Numbered from the stretch's first letter, positions 1 through 6,612 are shown. The stretch is DNA of 12,070 bases from an uncultured Desulfovibrio sp. (GCF_949282365.1 NZ_CASDOY010000057.1:1-12070), one strand, 5' to 3'. Notes: a model not told the origin generated them from the letters alone. A program made the numbers and translations.

Positions 1-804
1 CGTCGCGCCGCGGTCGCGGCCGCCCCGGCGCCCCAGGGGCCGTGGCACATGCCGGAGGGCCTGCCCTTTTCGCCGCGCGAGGCGGCGGCCTGCCTGGACG
101 ATCTGCAACGCATGGGCGACGCGGCCCTTTCCGGCCAGCCGGTGGGCACGCTGGGGGCCGACGTGGGCCGGGCCCGCCGCAGCAGCGCGGAAAGCGCCCT
201 GCGCGCCGGTCTGATGGCCGACGGGACGCTGGAAACGGCCCAGGCGCAGGAAGCCGCCCGGGAAGAGCGCGAAAAGGCCTGCGCGGCCCAGCGCATGCTG
301 CTCTGGAGCTGGCTGCAGGAAGAACGCCTGGCCGAGCTCCAGGCCCTGAGCTCCAGCCTGAGCAGCAGCAATGCCCGGCTGCAGGCGGCGCTGGACATGG
401 ACCCCGCCGACCTTGACGAGGCGGCCCTGCTGGCGGGCGAGGCCCGGGATACCGAGGCCGCCCTGGCCACGCTGGCCACCCTCAACAGCCCCGTGCAGGT
501 GGACGATTCCCTGCTGCCCCCCTGGCCGCGCCTGCTGGACGCCGTGGTGCGCTTCGCCCCGGCGGACTGCCTGCTGCTGGCCGAAGGCCGCATGCGCCGC
601 GACCTGCTGGACGGCCAGGGCGAGCTCGTTTTCGAGCCCCTGCCCGCTGACGGCCCCCTGCGCCTGTGCGATGCGCAGGGCCGTGCCGTGCCCCTGCTGC
701 AGGCCCGCGCGCCCCTGTGGCGCATCCTGGGACGCCCGCGCGCTCCCCGCTGCTGCGTCGGCTGGCAGCAGGAACGCCTCGTGGTGCTGCGCGGGGACGA
801 TTGA
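1..804 (+). CDS. Protein of unknown function, 5'-truncated by the window edge
   Basis: I do not recognise this family. The frame is open from base 1 to the TGA at 802-804. The first ATG is at 49, but the preceding 16 codons are also open (Ala/Pro-rich, ending GPWH), so the true start is probably upstream. Counted from the ATG at 49 there are 251 residues. Residues 40-147 look mostly helical and charged (Glu/Ala/Arg/Gln-rich, with a Ser-rich patch SSSLSSSN at 101-108), which is compatible with a coiled coil. Residues 160-251 look more like a mixed beta domain with a basic, Cys-containing end (RAPRCCVGW). There is no signal peptide or membrane segment in the visible part. Its stop overlaps the ATG of the HAD phosphatase gene (ATGA), so the two are probably translationally coupled. 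Coding is supported by uniform GC-rich third positions and by this junction. Function is unknown. Confidence 0.75.
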   Translation, partial: RRAAVAAAPAPQGPWHMPEGLPFSPREAAACLDDLQRMGDAALSGQPVGTLGADVGRARRSSAESALRAGLMADGTLETAQAQEAAREEREKACAAQRMLLWSWLQEERLAELQALSSSLSSSNARLQAALDMDPADLDEAALLAGEARDTEAALATLATLNSPVQVDDSLLPPWPRLLDAVVRFAPADCLLLAEGRMRRDLLDGQGELVFEPLPADGPLRLCDAQGRAVPLLQARAPLWRILGRPRAPRCCVGWQQERLVVLRGDD

Positions 805-1448
805 TGGGCAGGCTTTTCCCGCACGGGCTGACCGGCATCATCTTCGACTGCGACGGGGTCATGATCGACTCCCGCACCGCCAACGCCCTGTTTTACAATA
901 AGGTGCTGGCGGCGCTGGGCCTGCCGCCCATGACGCCGGAACAGGACGCCTATACCTTCATGGCCACGGCGCGCCAGTCGCTGGAATACATCGTGCCGCC
1001 CGGACTGCACCGGCGCATGGACGAGATCCTGCGCACGGAGGTCGTCTACTCCCGCGACATCGTCCCCCTGTTGCGCATCTACCCCGGCTACCGGGAGTTC
1101 CTCGAACTCGCCCGCAGCCACGGCCTGCGGCTGGCCGTGCACACCAACAGAACCGCGGAAGGCATGCAAAGGGTTCTGGACTTTTTGGCCTTGCCCTCCT
1201 ATTTTAATCCTGTAGTCACGGCGACGGAAGCGGCCCCCAAGCCCGCCCCCGACGGGGTGCGTCTGGTGCTTGAACGCTGGGGAGCCGATCCCGCGCAGGT
1301 GCTTTTCGTGGGCGACAGCCCCAATGACCGTGAGGCGGCCGCCGCCGCGGGTGTCGTGTTCGCGGCATTCGGCGGCGGGCTGCAGGGCCCGCTTGCGGCG
1401 GCCGGCTATGAGGAACTGGCCGGGCTGCTGCGCAATGAATGGGAGTAG
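804..1448 (+). CDS. HAD-superfamily hydrolase (subfamily IA phosphatase)
   Basis: This is a 214-residue cytoplasmic phosphatase of the haloacid-dehalogenase family. Motif I is DCDGVMIDS (residues 15-23), with nucleophile Asp15 and acid/base Asp17. Motif II is Thr114 in HTNRT, motif III is Lys146 in PKPAP, and motif IV is GDSPND (170-175) with Mg-binding Asp171 and Asp175. All catalytic positions are present, and the stretch between motifs I and II fits a helical C1 cap of the phosphoglycolate phosphatase / beta-phosphoglucomutase type. The substrate cannot be assigned from sequence. The ATG at 804 was chosen because it overlaps the previous stop (ATGA) and has GGGGA 7 bases upstream; the in-frame ATG at 666 would add residues from inside the preceding gene. 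The yggT gene starts just after the stop, so this is one transcription unit. Confidence 0.93.
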   Translation: MGRLFPHGLTGIIFDCDGVMIDSRTANALFYNKVLAALGLPPMTPEQDAYTFMATARQSLEYIVPPGLHRRMDEILRTEVVYSRDIVPLLRIYPGYREFLELARSHGLRLAVHTNRTAEGMQRVLDFLALPSYFNPVVTATEAAPKPAPDGVRLVLERWGADPAQVLFVGDSPNDREAAAAAGVVFAAFGGGLQGPLAAAGYEELAGLLRNEWE

Positions 1449-1450
1449 GC

Positions 1451-1750
1451 ATGTTTTTTGTACAGAACGTCATCCTGGCCGTGGTCGATCTGCTGGCCAT
1501 CGTCCTCAATCTGTATTTCTGGGTTGTCATCGTGGCGGCCGTGCTCTCCTGGGTGCGTCCCGACCCTTACAACCCTGTGGTGCGCGCCCTGCGCACCCTG
1601 ACGGAACCGGTCTTCTACCGGGTGCGGAAATGGTTGCCCTTCACCTATACCAACGGCATCGATTTCTCGCCGGTGGTGGTGCTGCTGGTCATCCAGCTCA
1701 TCAACCGTATCGTCATCGCATCACTGGCCCAGTTTGCCGCTACGTTGTAG
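1451..1750 (+). CDS. YggT family integral membrane protein
   Basis: This is a 99-residue membrane protein of the YggT family (Pfam YGGT). Two hydrophobic segments, at about residues 7-34 and 73-95, flank a conserved polar loop: SWVRPDPYNPVVR (33-45), LTEPVFYRVRKWLP (50-63) and GIDFSP (69-74). This loop is the family signature. Family members have been linked to osmotic stress tolerance and to placement of division or photosystem factors, but the molecular role is unsettled. The start at 1451 is preferred because GGGAG at 1441-1445 lies 5 bases upstream; the in-frame ATG at 1439 overlaps the HAD gene and has no good ribosome-binding site. It lies 2 bases after the HAD stop. Confidence 0.93.
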   Translation: MFFVQNVILAVVDLLAIVLNLYFWVVIVAAVLSWVRPDPYNPVVRALRTLTEPVFYRVRKWLPFTYTNGIDFSPVVVLLVIQLINRIVIASLAQFAATL

Positions 1751-1766
1751 CAGCGGTTTGCACAAG

Positions 1767-1784
1767 GGCGCCGTATGGGGCGCC
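1767..1784 (+). repeat. Small inverted repeat between yggT and DUF465
   Basis: Two copies of GGCGCC (1767-1772 and 1779-1784), separated by 6 bases, can form a 6-bp hairpin in the 59-base spacer. No T-run follows, so it is not a convincing intrinsic terminator. It could be an mRNA stability or processing element, or chance in GC-rich DNA. Confidence 0.3.
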
Positions 1785-1809
1785 GAACATCTAACACTGG
1801 AGATTTCTT

Positions 1810-2037
1810 ATGGATCAGCATGAAATTGACCTCATCGAACAGCTACTGCCCACTGATCCGGAGCTGAAATCCCTATGGGAAGACCACATGCTGTACAGCA
1901 AGCAGGTAGAAAAGCTGGAAAGCAAGTCTTACCGTACCCCCACCGAGGAACAGACCCTGAAGCAGCTTAAGAAACAGAAACTTGAAGGCAAAACCAAGCT
2001 CATGGAGCTCTTGGATAGCCATCGCGCCGGAGCATAA
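1810..2037 (+). CDS. DUF465 / YdcH-family small protein
   Basis: This is a 75-residue, highly charged, all-helical protein of the DUF465 (YdcH) family. The typical layout is visible: an N-terminal helix with LxxLWEDHMLYSKQVEKLE (around residues 20-38), a short turn with Thr-Pro (residues 43-44), and a second helix with LKQLKKQKLEGKTKLMELL (residues 50-68). These form an antiparallel helical hairpin. The cellular role of the family is not established. GGAG at 1799-1802 lies 7 bases before the ATG. The gene sits 23 bases ahead of ilvB and is probably cotranscribed with it. It uses codons such as CTA, CTT and ACT more than the flanking genes do. Confidence 0.9.
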   Translation: MDQHEIDLIEQLLPTDPELKSLWEDHMLYSKQVEKLESKSYRTPTEEQTLKQLKKQKLEGKTKLMELLDSHRAGA

Positions 2038-2060
2038 CTGCTGGCGCAGGAGTTGACCCT

Positions 2061-3752
2061 ATGGAACTCACAGGTGCGCAGATTCTCCTTGAATCCCTCA
2101 AGAAAGAAGGTGTTGATGTGCTGTTCGGTTATCCGGGCGGCGCAGTGATTGATATTTATGACGAGTTGCCGCGGCATCCCGAACTGAAACACGTTCTGGT
2201 GCGGCATGAACAAGGAGCTGTGCACGCGGCTGACGGCTATGCCCGTGCCTCCGGCAAGGTAGGTTGCTGCCTGGTCACGTCGGGACCCGGCGCCACCAAT
2301 ACGGTGACGGGCATAGCCACAGCCTACTGTGATTCCATCCCGCTGGTCGTCTTCACGGGGCAGGTGCCCACGCAGCTGATCGGTAACGACGCCTTCCAGG
2401 AAGTCGATATCGTGGGCATCACCCGCCCCTGCACCAAACACAATTTTCTGGTGAAGGACGTGCGCAACCTGGCCAAGATCATCCGCCAGGCTTTCTATCT
2501 TGCGCGCTCCGGCCGCCCCGGCCCGGTCCTGGTGGACCTGCCCAAGGACGTCATGCAGGCCAGGACGGAATTCGTCTGGCCTGAGGACATCTTCATGCGC
2601 AGCTACAACCCCACCTACAAGCCCAACCTGAACCAGCTGCGCCGCACGGCCGAGGAACTGTCCAGGGCCCGCAAGCCCATCATCCTGGCGGGCGGCGGCG
2701 TGATCCTGGCCGATGCCTCCGACGTGCTCTGCGAGCTGGCCCACGAGCTGGACATCCCCGTGGCCACCACGCTCATGGGGCTGGGGGCCTTCCCGGCCAA
2801 CGGCGACCTGTGGCTGGGCATGGTGGGCATGCACGGCACCTATGCCGCCAACATGAGCATCAACCATGCGGACCTGCTGGTCTGCGTGGGCGCGCGCTTC
2901 GACGACCGTGTGACCGGCCGCCTGCGCGACTTCGCCTCCCATGCGCGCATCGTGCATATCGACATCGACCCCACCTCCATCCGCAAGAACGTGGAAGTGG
3001 ACGTGCCCGTGGTGGGCGACTGCCGTCTGGCGCTGGAAGGCATCCTGGAGATCTGCCGCGCCAAGATGGGCGATACCGACTGGTCGGGCCTGCATGCCGA
3101 CTGGCTGCGGACCGTGCATGAGTGGAAGGCCAACCATCCGCTGGCCTACACCAAAAACGGCCACATCAAGCCGCAGCAGGTCATCGAGACCATGTACGCC
3201 ATCACCAAGGGCGATGCCATCATCGCCACCGAGGTGGGCCAGAACCAGATGTGGGCCGCGCAGTTCTACACCTTCACCAAACCGCGCACCCTGCTGACCA
3301 GCGGCGGCCTGGGCACCATGGGCTACGGCTTCCCCGCGGCCATCGGCGCGCAGTTCGCCTTCCCGGACAAGCTGGTCATCAACGTGGCCGGCGACGGCTC
3401 CATCCAGATGAACATCCAGGAGCTGGCCACCGTGGTGCAGAACAGGATCCCGGTCAAGGTGGTCATCCTCAACAACGGCCACCTGGGCATGGTCCGCCAG
3501 TGGCAGGAACTCTTCTACAATCGCAACTACAGCCATACCAATATGGAGGCCCAGCCCGACTTCGTGAAGCTGGCCGAGGCCTACGGCGCCGAAGGCTACC
3601 GCATCAGCAAGCCCGAAGAGCTGGAGGACGTGCTGCGCAAGGCCCTGACCTCGCCCAATCCGGCCTTCGTCGACGTCATGGTGGAACGCGAGGAAAACGT
3701 CTATCCCATGGTGCCCGCCGGGGCCGCCCTGGACGAGATGCTCTTGGTGTAG
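2061..3752 (+). CDS. ilvB: Acetolactate synthase, large (catalytic) subunit
   Basis: The large subunit of acetohydroxyacid synthase condenses two pyruvates, or pyruvate plus 2-oxobutyrate, using ThDP, Mg2+ and FAD. This is the first common step of branched-chain amino-acid synthesis. Its 563 residues are the normal length. The N-terminal ThDP domain (about 1-170) has the activating Glu50 in RHEQGAVHAADGYAR and the QVPTQLIGNDAFQE segment (101-114). The central FAD-associated domain spans about 190-330 (GGGVI, GARFDDRVTG). The C-terminal domain has the Mg/ThDP motif GDGS (444-447) through NN (471-472) and Trp481 in GMVRQWQ, the residue known for substrate selectivity and herbicide binding in this family. 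AGGAG at 2048-2052 lies 8 bases before the ATG. The gene is followed after 12 bases by its regulatory subunit. Codon use in roughly the first 80 codons is less GC-biased than in the rest. Confidence 0.97.
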   Translation: MELTGAQILLESLKKEGVDVLFGYPGGAVIDIYDELPRHPELKHVLVRHEQGAVHAADGYARASGKVGCCLVTSGPGATNTVTGIATAYCDSIPLVVFTGQVPTQLIGNDAFQEVDIVGITRPCTKHNFLVKDVRNLAKIIRQAFYLARSGRPGPVLVDLPKDVMQARTEFVWPEDIFMRSYNPTYKPNLNQLRRTAEELSRARKPIILAGGGVILADASDVLCELAHELDIPVATTLMGLGAFPANGDLWLGMVGMHGTYAANMSINHADLLVCVGARFDDRVTGRLRDFASHARIVHIDIDPTSIRKNVEVDVPVVGDCRLALEGILEICRAKMGDTDWSGLHADWLRTVHEWKANHPLAYTKNGHIKPQQVIETMYAITKGDAIIATEVGQNQMWAAQFYTFTKPRTLLTSGGLGTMGYGFPAAIGAQFAFPDKLVINVAGDGSIQMNIQELATVVQNRIPVKVVILNNGHLGMVRQWQELFYNRNYSHTNMEAQPDFVKLAEAYGAEGYRISKPEELEDVLRKALTSPNPAFVDVMVEREENVYPMVPAGAALDEMLLV

Positions 3753-3764
3753 AGGAGGGACGCC

Positions 3765-4253
3765 ATGCAACGACATGTTCTTTCCGTGCTGGTGGAGAAC
3801 GAGCCCGGTGTGCTCAGCCGCGTGGCCGGCCTGTTCAGCGGCCGCGGCTTCAATATCGACTCGCTCAACGTGGCGCCCACCCTTGAGGACGGCGTCTCGC
3901 ACATGACCATCACCACCTATGGCGACAGCCAGATCCTGGAGCAGATCATGAAACAGCTCCACAAGATCGTGACCGTCATCAAGGTGATGGATTTCGCCGA
4001 CCTGCCCGCCATCGAACGCGAGATGATGTTCGTCAAGGTGCAGGCCGAAGGCCCCGCCCGCAGCGAGATCCTGCGTACCGTGGAGATTTTCCGCTGCAAG
4101 GTGGTGGACGTCAGCTCCAGCGAGATGACCATCGAGGCCACCGGCGACCACGACAAGCTGGACGCCATCCTCAGCCTGCTGCACCGTTTCGGCATCAAGG
4201 AAGTGGCCCGCACTGGTTCCGTGGCCATGCGCCGTTCCAAAAAGTGTGAATAA
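3765..4253 (+). CDS. ilvN: Acetolactate synthase, small (regulatory) subunit
   Basis: The regulatory subunit activates the IlvB catalytic subunit and confers valine feedback inhibition. Its 162 residues are typical. An N-terminal ACT domain occupies about 4-78 (LSVLVENEPGVLSRVAGLF, then RGFNIDSL), and the C-terminal AHAS small-subunit domain covers about 84-158 (REMMFVKVQAEG, EIFRCKVVDVS, LDAILSLL). Asn12, Gly15 and Asn30 align by eye with E. coli IlvH Asn11, Gly14 and Asn29, residues needed for valine sensitivity, so the enzyme is probably feedback-regulated. A strong AGGAGGG at 3753-3759 lies 5 bases before the ATG and directly after the ilvB stop. This is the long IlvH/IlvN-like form rather than the short IlvM form. 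Confidence 0.96.
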   Translation: MQRHVLSVLVENEPGVLSRVAGLFSGRGFNIDSLNVAPTLEDGVSHMTITTYGDSQILEQIMKQLHKIVTVIKVMDFADLPAIEREMMFVKVQAEGPARSEILRTVEIFRCKVVDVSSSEMTIEATGDHDKLDAILSLLHRFGIKEVARTGSVAMRRSKKCE

Positions 4254-4262
4254 GATCCCCGG

Positions 4263-4289
4263 CGGCGGGGGCCCCTGCGGGCCCCGCCG
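4263..4289 (+). repeat. GC-rich hairpin after ilvN
   Basis: An inverted repeat pairs 4263-4274 with 4279-4289 (about 11 bp with one bulged G, loop CTGC), starting 9 bases after the ilvN stop. No T-run follows, so it is not a clear intrinsic terminator. It could slow polymerase or protect the 3' end of an ilvBN message. Confidence 0.5.
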
Positions 4290-4300
4290 TTGCGGGTCCC

Positions 4301-4314
4301 GGGCAAATTTGCCC
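4301..4314. promoter_or_regulatory. Perfect 14-base palindrome in the ilvC leader, candidate operator
   Basis: GGGCAAATTTGCCC is a perfect palindrome with an AT-rich centre in otherwise GC-rich DNA. It ends 17 bases before the TTGACA box at 4332. The shape and position suit a binding site for a dimeric regulator acting on ilvC transcription. No particular regulator is recognised, and function is inferred only from symmetry and position. Confidence 0.45.
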
Positions 4315-4331
4315 ATCAGGGGCCGTGGCGC

Positions 4332-4360
4332 TTGACATTTGCGCCGCAGCATCCCAAATA
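4332..4360 (+). promoter_or_regulatory. Possible ilvC promoter (consensus -35, weak -10)
   Basis: TTGACA at 4332-4337 is a perfect -35 hexamer. It lies in the loop of a short dyad, GGCGC (4327-4331) and GCGCC (4341-4345). The -10 is poor: at 16-17 bases spacing one finds only CCAAAT or CAAATA (4354-4360). The site is 77 bases before the ilvC ATG. An activator-dependent promoter would fit a good -35 with a weak -10, but this is inference. Confidence 0.4.
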
Positions 4361-4371
4361 GAAGTTTCCCC

Positions 4372-4393
4372 CTCGGGAATACCGAGTATTTTT
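4372..4393 (+). promoter_or_regulatory. Terminator-like hairpin in the ilvC leader, possible attenuator
   Basis: CTCGG (4372-4376) and CCGAG (4382-4386) pair around a 5-base loop and are followed by TATTTTT (4387-4393), ending 7 bases before the AAGGA ribosome-binding site of ilvC. A competing stem, AATAC (4378-4382) with GTATT (4386-4390), uses overlapping bases, so the two structures exclude one another. The 5-bp stem is short for a full terminator. No leader peptide rich in Leu/Val/Ile codons was seen. Confidence 0.3.
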
Positions 4394-4413
4394 CCATTCA
4401 AAGGACAAGAACC

Positions 4414-5415
4414 ATGAAAGTTTACTATGATCAGGATGCCGATCTTTCCGTCTTGAAAAACAAGACCGTGGCCATCATCGGTTACGGCAGCCAGGGCCAT
4501 GCCCATGCCCAGAACCTGCGCGACTCCGGCGTGAAGGTCGTCGTGGGCCAGCGCCCCGGCGGTGCCAACTACGAGCTGGCCAAGCAGCACGGTTTCACCC
4601 CCGTGTCCGCCGCCGAAGCCGCCGCCCAGGGCGACCTGATCATGATCCTGCTGCCTGACGAAGTGCAGGCCGCCGTGTACGAAAAGGACATCAAGCCCAA
4701 CCTGACCCCCGGCAAGGCCCTGCTCTTCGCCCACGGCTTCAACATCCATTTCAACCAGATCGTGCCGCCCAAGGACGTGGACGTGTTCCTGATCGCTCCC
4801 AAGGGCCCCGGCCATCTGGTGCGCCGCACCTTCACCGAAGGCGGCGGCGTGCCTTGCCTGGTGGGCATCCAGCAGGACGCCACCGGTGAGGCCCTGAAGG
4901 TGGCCCTGGCCTACGCCAAGGGCATCGGCGGCACCCGCTCCGGCGTCATCGAAACCAGCTTCCGCGAAGAGACCGAGACCGACCTCTTCGGTGAACAGGC
5001 CGTGCTCTGCGGCGGTATCTCCGCCCTCATCAAGGCCGGTTTCGAGACCTTGGTGGAAGCCGGCTACCAGCCCGAAATGGCCTACTTCGAATGCATGCAC
5101 GAAATGAAGCTCATCGTGGACCTGATGTACGAAGGCGGCCTGTCCCGCATGCGTTACTCCATCAGCAACACCGCTGAATACGGCGACTATGTGACCGGCC
5201 CCCGCCTGATCACCCCCGCCGTGAAGCAGGAGATGAAGGCCGTGCTCAAGGACATCCAGAGCGGCAAGTTCGCCCGTGACTTCATCCTCGAAGCCCGCGC
5301 CAACTATCCCATGTTCATGGCCACCCGCCGCAACGAAGCCAACCACCAGCTGGAACAGGTGGGCAAGGAACTGCGCGGCATGATGACCTGGCTGAAGAAG
5401 GACAAGAAGGACTAG
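4414..5415 (+). CDS. ilvC: Ketol-acid reductoisomerase (class I)
   Basis: This enzyme converts 2-acetolactate or 2-aceto-2-hydroxybutyrate to the dihydroxy acids by alkyl migration and NAD(P)H reduction, the second common step of branched-chain synthesis. It has 333 residues, the length of short class I enzymes. The Rossmann motif GYGSQG is at 23-28. Catalytic and metal residues sit at the usual class I positions: His107, Lys130, Asp190, Glu194, Glu226, Glu230 and Ser251. The cofactor-specificity loop reads GQRPGGANY (45-53). Most NADPH-dependent class I enzymes have Ser and Ser/Thr where this has Gly50 and Asn52. The ATG at 4414 is chosen because AAGGA (4401-4405) lies 8 bases upstream and the protein then begins in the usual way (MKVYY). 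An in-frame ATG at 4339 would add 25 atypical residues. A strong terminator follows 26 bases after the stop. Confidence 0.97.
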   Translation: MKVYYDQDADLSVLKNKTVAIIGYGSQGHAHAQNLRDSGVKVVVGQRPGGANYELAKQHGFTPVSAAEAAAQGDLIMILLPDEVQAAVYEKDIKPNLTPGKALLFAHGFNIHFNQIVPPKDVDVFLIAPKGPGHLVRRTFTEGGGVPCLVGIQQDATGEALKVALAYAKGIGGTRSGVIETSFREETETDLFGEQAVLCGGISALIKAGFETLVEAGYQPEMAYFECMHEMKLIVDLMYEGGLSRMRYSISNTAEYGDYVTGPRLITPAVKQEMKAVLKDIQSGKFARDFILEARANYPMFMATRRNEANHQLEQVGKELRGMMTWLKKDKKD

Positions 5416-5441
5416 TCCTGCTGTCCGTCATGACGCTCGCC

Positions 5442-5467
5442 AAAGGGGGACTTCGGTCCCCCTTTTT
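5442..5467 (+). terminator. Intrinsic terminator after ilvC
   Basis: A 10-bp stem (5442-5451 with 5456-5465) closed by the stable TTCG tetraloop (5452-5455) ends in TTTTT (5463-5467). It closes the ilv transcription unit. The A-rich left base means it could also act in the other direction. Confidence 0.95.
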
Positions 5468-5543
5468 CGTTTCGCGGGCTGGGCCGGGTGTTCCCGGCGC
5501 ATGGCGTCCGAAGACGCGGCCCGGGCAGGCGGCGGCCCGGCAT

Positions 5544-5571
5544 CCCGCCCCCGCCTGCGCAGGAAGGCGGG
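5544..5571 (+). repeat. GC-rich dyad upstream of the methyltransferase gene
   Basis: The 208-base spacer 5468-5675 holds an outer CCCGCC / GGCGGG pair (5544-5549 and 5566-5571) around a perfect 10-base palindrome, CCTGCGCAGG (5554-5563). No T-run follows. No promoter or riboswitch was recognised in the spacer. Chance cannot be excluded in DNA this GC-rich. Confidence 0.25.
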
Positions 5572-5663
5572 AAAGGACAAAGGCAGATGTCCTGCTCCCG
5601 TTCCGTCAGGCAGCAGGTCATCCATCCGGCAGGCGGCCGGCTGCGCCCCGACACCAGGCAAAA

Positions 5664-5678
5664 GGGAGGACGTTTGTG
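5664..5678 (+). promoter_or_regulatory. Ribosome-binding site deciding the GTG start of the methyltransferase
   Basis: GGGAGGA (5664-5670), 5 bases before GTG (5676-5678), is a near-perfect Shine-Dalgarno sequence. It supports the non-ATG start where no suitable ATG exists. Confidence 0.8.
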
Positions 5679-6326
5679 GCAGCGGATACGACATTCTATG
5701 ACCAGCGTGCGGCCGGCTATGCCGCGGCAGCCCGTGATATGGACCTGCGGCCTTTGTATGCCCGTTTTTTGCCGCATGTGCGTCCCGGCGGGCTCATCCT
5801 CGATGCCGGTTGCGGGTCGGGACGGGACGCGCTGGCCTTCCGGCAGGCGGGCTTCCGGGTCGAGGCCTTCGACGCTTCGCCGCAGATGGCCCGGCAGGCG
5901 GCGCTCCTGCTGGGGCAGGACGTGCCTGTGCTCTGCTTCGAAGAGCTGGCGTGGCAGGAGCGTTTCGATGCCATCTGGGCCTGCGCCAGCCTGCTGCATG
6001 TGGCTCCGGCGGATCTGCCCGATGCCTTGCGGCGTCTGCAGCGTGCCCTGCGTCCCGGCGGCGTGATGTTCTTCAATTTCAAATACGGCCGGGGGCAGCG
6101 CCAGAGCCTGGACGGGCGCCGCTTCACCGATATGGACGAGGCCGGCGTCCGGGACCTGCTGGATGCGCTGCCGGAGCTTGTCTGCCTGGACATGCGGACA
6201 GGGGAGGACGACCGTGCGTCGGAGCTGCGGGAACGCTGGGTCCAGGTCCTGGTCCGGCGCATCCCGTCCCCTGAGCGACAGGGGGTGGTTGCCGTGGCGG
6301 ATGGAGGAGAGCCGGACCGCCCATGA
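5676..6326 (+). CDS. Class I SAM-dependent methyltransferase, substrate unknown
   Basis: This is a 216-residue cytoplasmic methyltransferase with a Rossmann-like SAM fold (Methyltransf_11/25 type). Motif I ILDAGCGSGRD lies at 41-51 and the acidic ribose-binding residue is Asp66 in AFDAS. A motif IV-like WACASLLHV is at 101-109 and LRPGGVMFFNFKYG at 125-138. The tail GRRFTDMDE (147-155) resembles small TehB-like or generic methyltransferases. The substrate cannot be inferred. The start is GTG at 5676: GGGAGGA (5664-5670) lies 5 bases upstream, and the protein then opens with the usual FYDxRAxxYA helix. The only upstream ATG in frame, at 5430, lies before the ilvC terminator and would add 82 non-conserved residues. 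The gene is monocistronic, between two terminators, so it is probably unrelated to the ilv genes. Confidence 0.9.
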   Translation: MAADTTFYDQRAAGYAAAARDMDLRPLYARFLPHVRPGGLILDAGCGSGRDALAFRQAGFRVEAFDASPQMARQAALLLGQDVPVLCFEELAWQERFDAIWACASLLHVAPADLPDALRRLQRALRPGGVMFFNFKYGRGQRQSLDGRRFTDMDEAGVRDLLDALPELVCLDMRTGEDDRASELRERWVQVLVRRIPSPERQGVVAVADGGEPDRP

Positions 6327-6380
6327 CGTGCATCCCCCGCTGCCGCCCCTTCGACACCGCCCGCCTGTGAGCGTCAGACA

Positions 6381-6406
6381 AAAAACACCCGTCCGCGGGT
6401 GTTTTT
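6381..6406 (+). terminator. Intrinsic terminator after the methyltransferase, probably bidirectional
   Basis: CACCCG (6386-6391) pairs with CGGGTG (6396-6401) around the loop TCCG. Flanking AAAAA (6381-6385) and TTTTT (6402-6406) extend the stem to 11 bp, so a T-run follows on either strand. It lies 54 bases after the methyltransferase stop. Confidence 0.92.
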
Positions 6407-6551
6407 CTTGTCTCGGGCAGGGGAGAGCCTCTCCTTCATCACTGCCCGTCCTTCGCCGTAACGGCTATGGCCTGTCGATCGCCACCTGCCGGTGCCATCT
6501 TTCCCCGGTGCCCTTTGTGCGCTCACAGGGAGCCGGCTACGATACCAGGAC

Positions 6552-6580
6552 AAAAAAGCCCGTCCGCAGGGCGGATGGGC
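6552..6580 (-). terminator. Intrinsic terminator for the minus-strand ABC ATPase gene
   Basis: On the minus strand a 10-bp stem (6571-6580 with 6558-6567, one G-T pair, 3-base loop) is followed by TTTTTT (complement of 6552-6557). It is about 100 bases beyond the ATPase stop and in the right orientation for it. Confidence 0.9.
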
Positions 6581-6612
6581 GTGATGGCGGGTTTTGGGGG
6601 AGAGGGGAGTTT

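Noticed and set aside
1758..1796. TTGCAC-like -35 box between yggT and the DUF465 gene
   Set aside because: No acceptable -10 hexamer is present at 16-18 bases spacing.
1929..4397. 822-codon open frame on the minus strand opposite ilvB, ilvN and part of the ilvC leader
   Set aside because: It is His/Asp/Gly/Val-rich and mirrors the strongly biased codons of ilvB and ilvN. It spans several real genes and has no family resemblance, so it is an antisense shadow frame.
4339..4413. Upstream in-frame ATG start for ilvC
   Set aside because: It overlaps the possible -35 box and promoter region, adds 25 residues absent from class I enzymes, and lacks a ribosome-binding site. The start at 4414 has one.
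4195..5346. 383-codon open frame on the minus strand opposite ilvC
   Set aside because: It is also His/Gly-rich, lies entirely antisense to a clearly recognised ilvC, and has no supporting context.
5468..5675. Riboswitch or other structured RNA before the methyltransferase
   Set aside because: The spacer is GC-rich with a few possible stems, but no conserved riboswitch core was recognised.
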